From: Proteobacteria bacterium UBA2133
GTDB taxonomy: Bacteria > Pseudomonadota > Gammaproteobacteria > Arenicellales > UBA868
Length of the DNA stretch: 22,122 nt
Direction: 5' to 3'
Assembly: GCA_002327725.1 (NCBI GenBank)
Contig: DCXP01000071.1
Coordinates: forward strand, 1 to 22,122
How positions within the stretch are numbered: position 1 is the first letter of the stretch; the number at the start of each line of letters is the position of its first letter. Positions 22,095-22,122 of this stretch are shown here, in pieces. Under the pieces are notes generated by a model. The model did no database searches and was not told the origin of the DNA. It saw only the letters and a program-made list of their open reading frames with translations. Position numbers and translations under genes: made by a program.

Positions 22095-22122
22095 TTAGGC
22101 CACCGAGGGCAGACCGGCCAGC
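22095..22122 (-). CDS. Possible C-terminal tail of an upstream minus-strand gene
   Basis: One minus-strand frame entering from the right edge reads LAGLPSVA and a TAA at 22097-22095, followed by the hairpin above. Eight codons are too few to identify anything; a plus-strand frame opening with GTG at 22041 is an equally short alternative. The remaining 21901-22053 holds only the leader of the membrane-domain gene. Confidence 0.2.

Overview
The window reads as a chromosomal stretch of a GC-rich gammaproteobacterium. The lineage call rests on gene content and order: nudE next to cysQ with a YrfG-type nucleotidase upstream, dapF-DUF484-xerC as a unit, plus RraA, ZapE, DsbC, DsbE/CcmG and PriA, all of which are Proteobacteria-like and mostly Gammaproteobacteria-like. 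I see no tRNA, rRNA, CRISPR array, insertion sequence or phage module, and no obvious compositional island. Most genes are housekeeping or conserved.

Layout. Positions 1-163 hold the start of a minus-strand gene of unknown function that runs off the left edge. It is divergent from a spermidine-synthase-like methyltransferase (297-1055), which lacks a normal start codon where its homology begins. A NYN-LOTUS RNA-directed nuclease-like protein follows (1169-1969). Next come three consecutive envelope thiol-redox proteins: DsbC (2201-3001), a TlpA-like thioredoxin (3026-3574) and DsbE/CcmG (3647-4177). A flavin-reductase-like protein (4309-4923), preceded by direct repeats and palindromes, converges on a fructosamine-kinase-family gene (4929-5813, minus). 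The 435-base gap 5814-6248 is the most structured non-coding region: several nested inverted repeats ending in a T-run, then an 80% A+T block, then a cluster of DnaA-box-like sites with one perfect TTATCCACA. PriA helicase (6249-8453) starts just after it.

Further right are an orphan Rieske oxygenase (8595-9743) and a tightly packed minus-strand operon, yrfG-type nucleotidase, rraA, zapE (12039 down to 9759). Divergent from that operon are nudE-cysQ with a 4-base overlap, then dapF-DUF484-xerC. A membrane pyrophosphatase with the K+-dependent, Na+-type residue signature (16390-18426) ends in a strong intrinsic terminator. A GNAT acetyltransferase, a glyoxalase-like protein and an alpha/beta-hydrolase-fold protein form a plus-strand run (18532-20784). 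A short DksA/TraR-type zinc-finger protein (minus), a strong terminator, and a stand-alone urate-hydroxylase-type membrane domain (minus) complete the window.

How the genes work together: the left half deals with periplasmic disulfide chemistry (DsbC isomerase, TlpA and CcmG reductants); the centre with DNA replication and segregation (PriA, XerC) and cell division or RNA turnover (ZapE, RraA); nucleotide housekeeping is served by NudE, CysQ and the HAD nucleotidase; DapF supplies meso-diaminopimelate for peptidoglycan and lysine. I found no clearly new multi-gene system. The items most worth following up are the DnaA-box/structured region before priA, the missing start codon of the methyltransferase, the Shine-Dalgarno-occluding hairpin at the left edge, and the repeat-rich leader of the flavin reductase.
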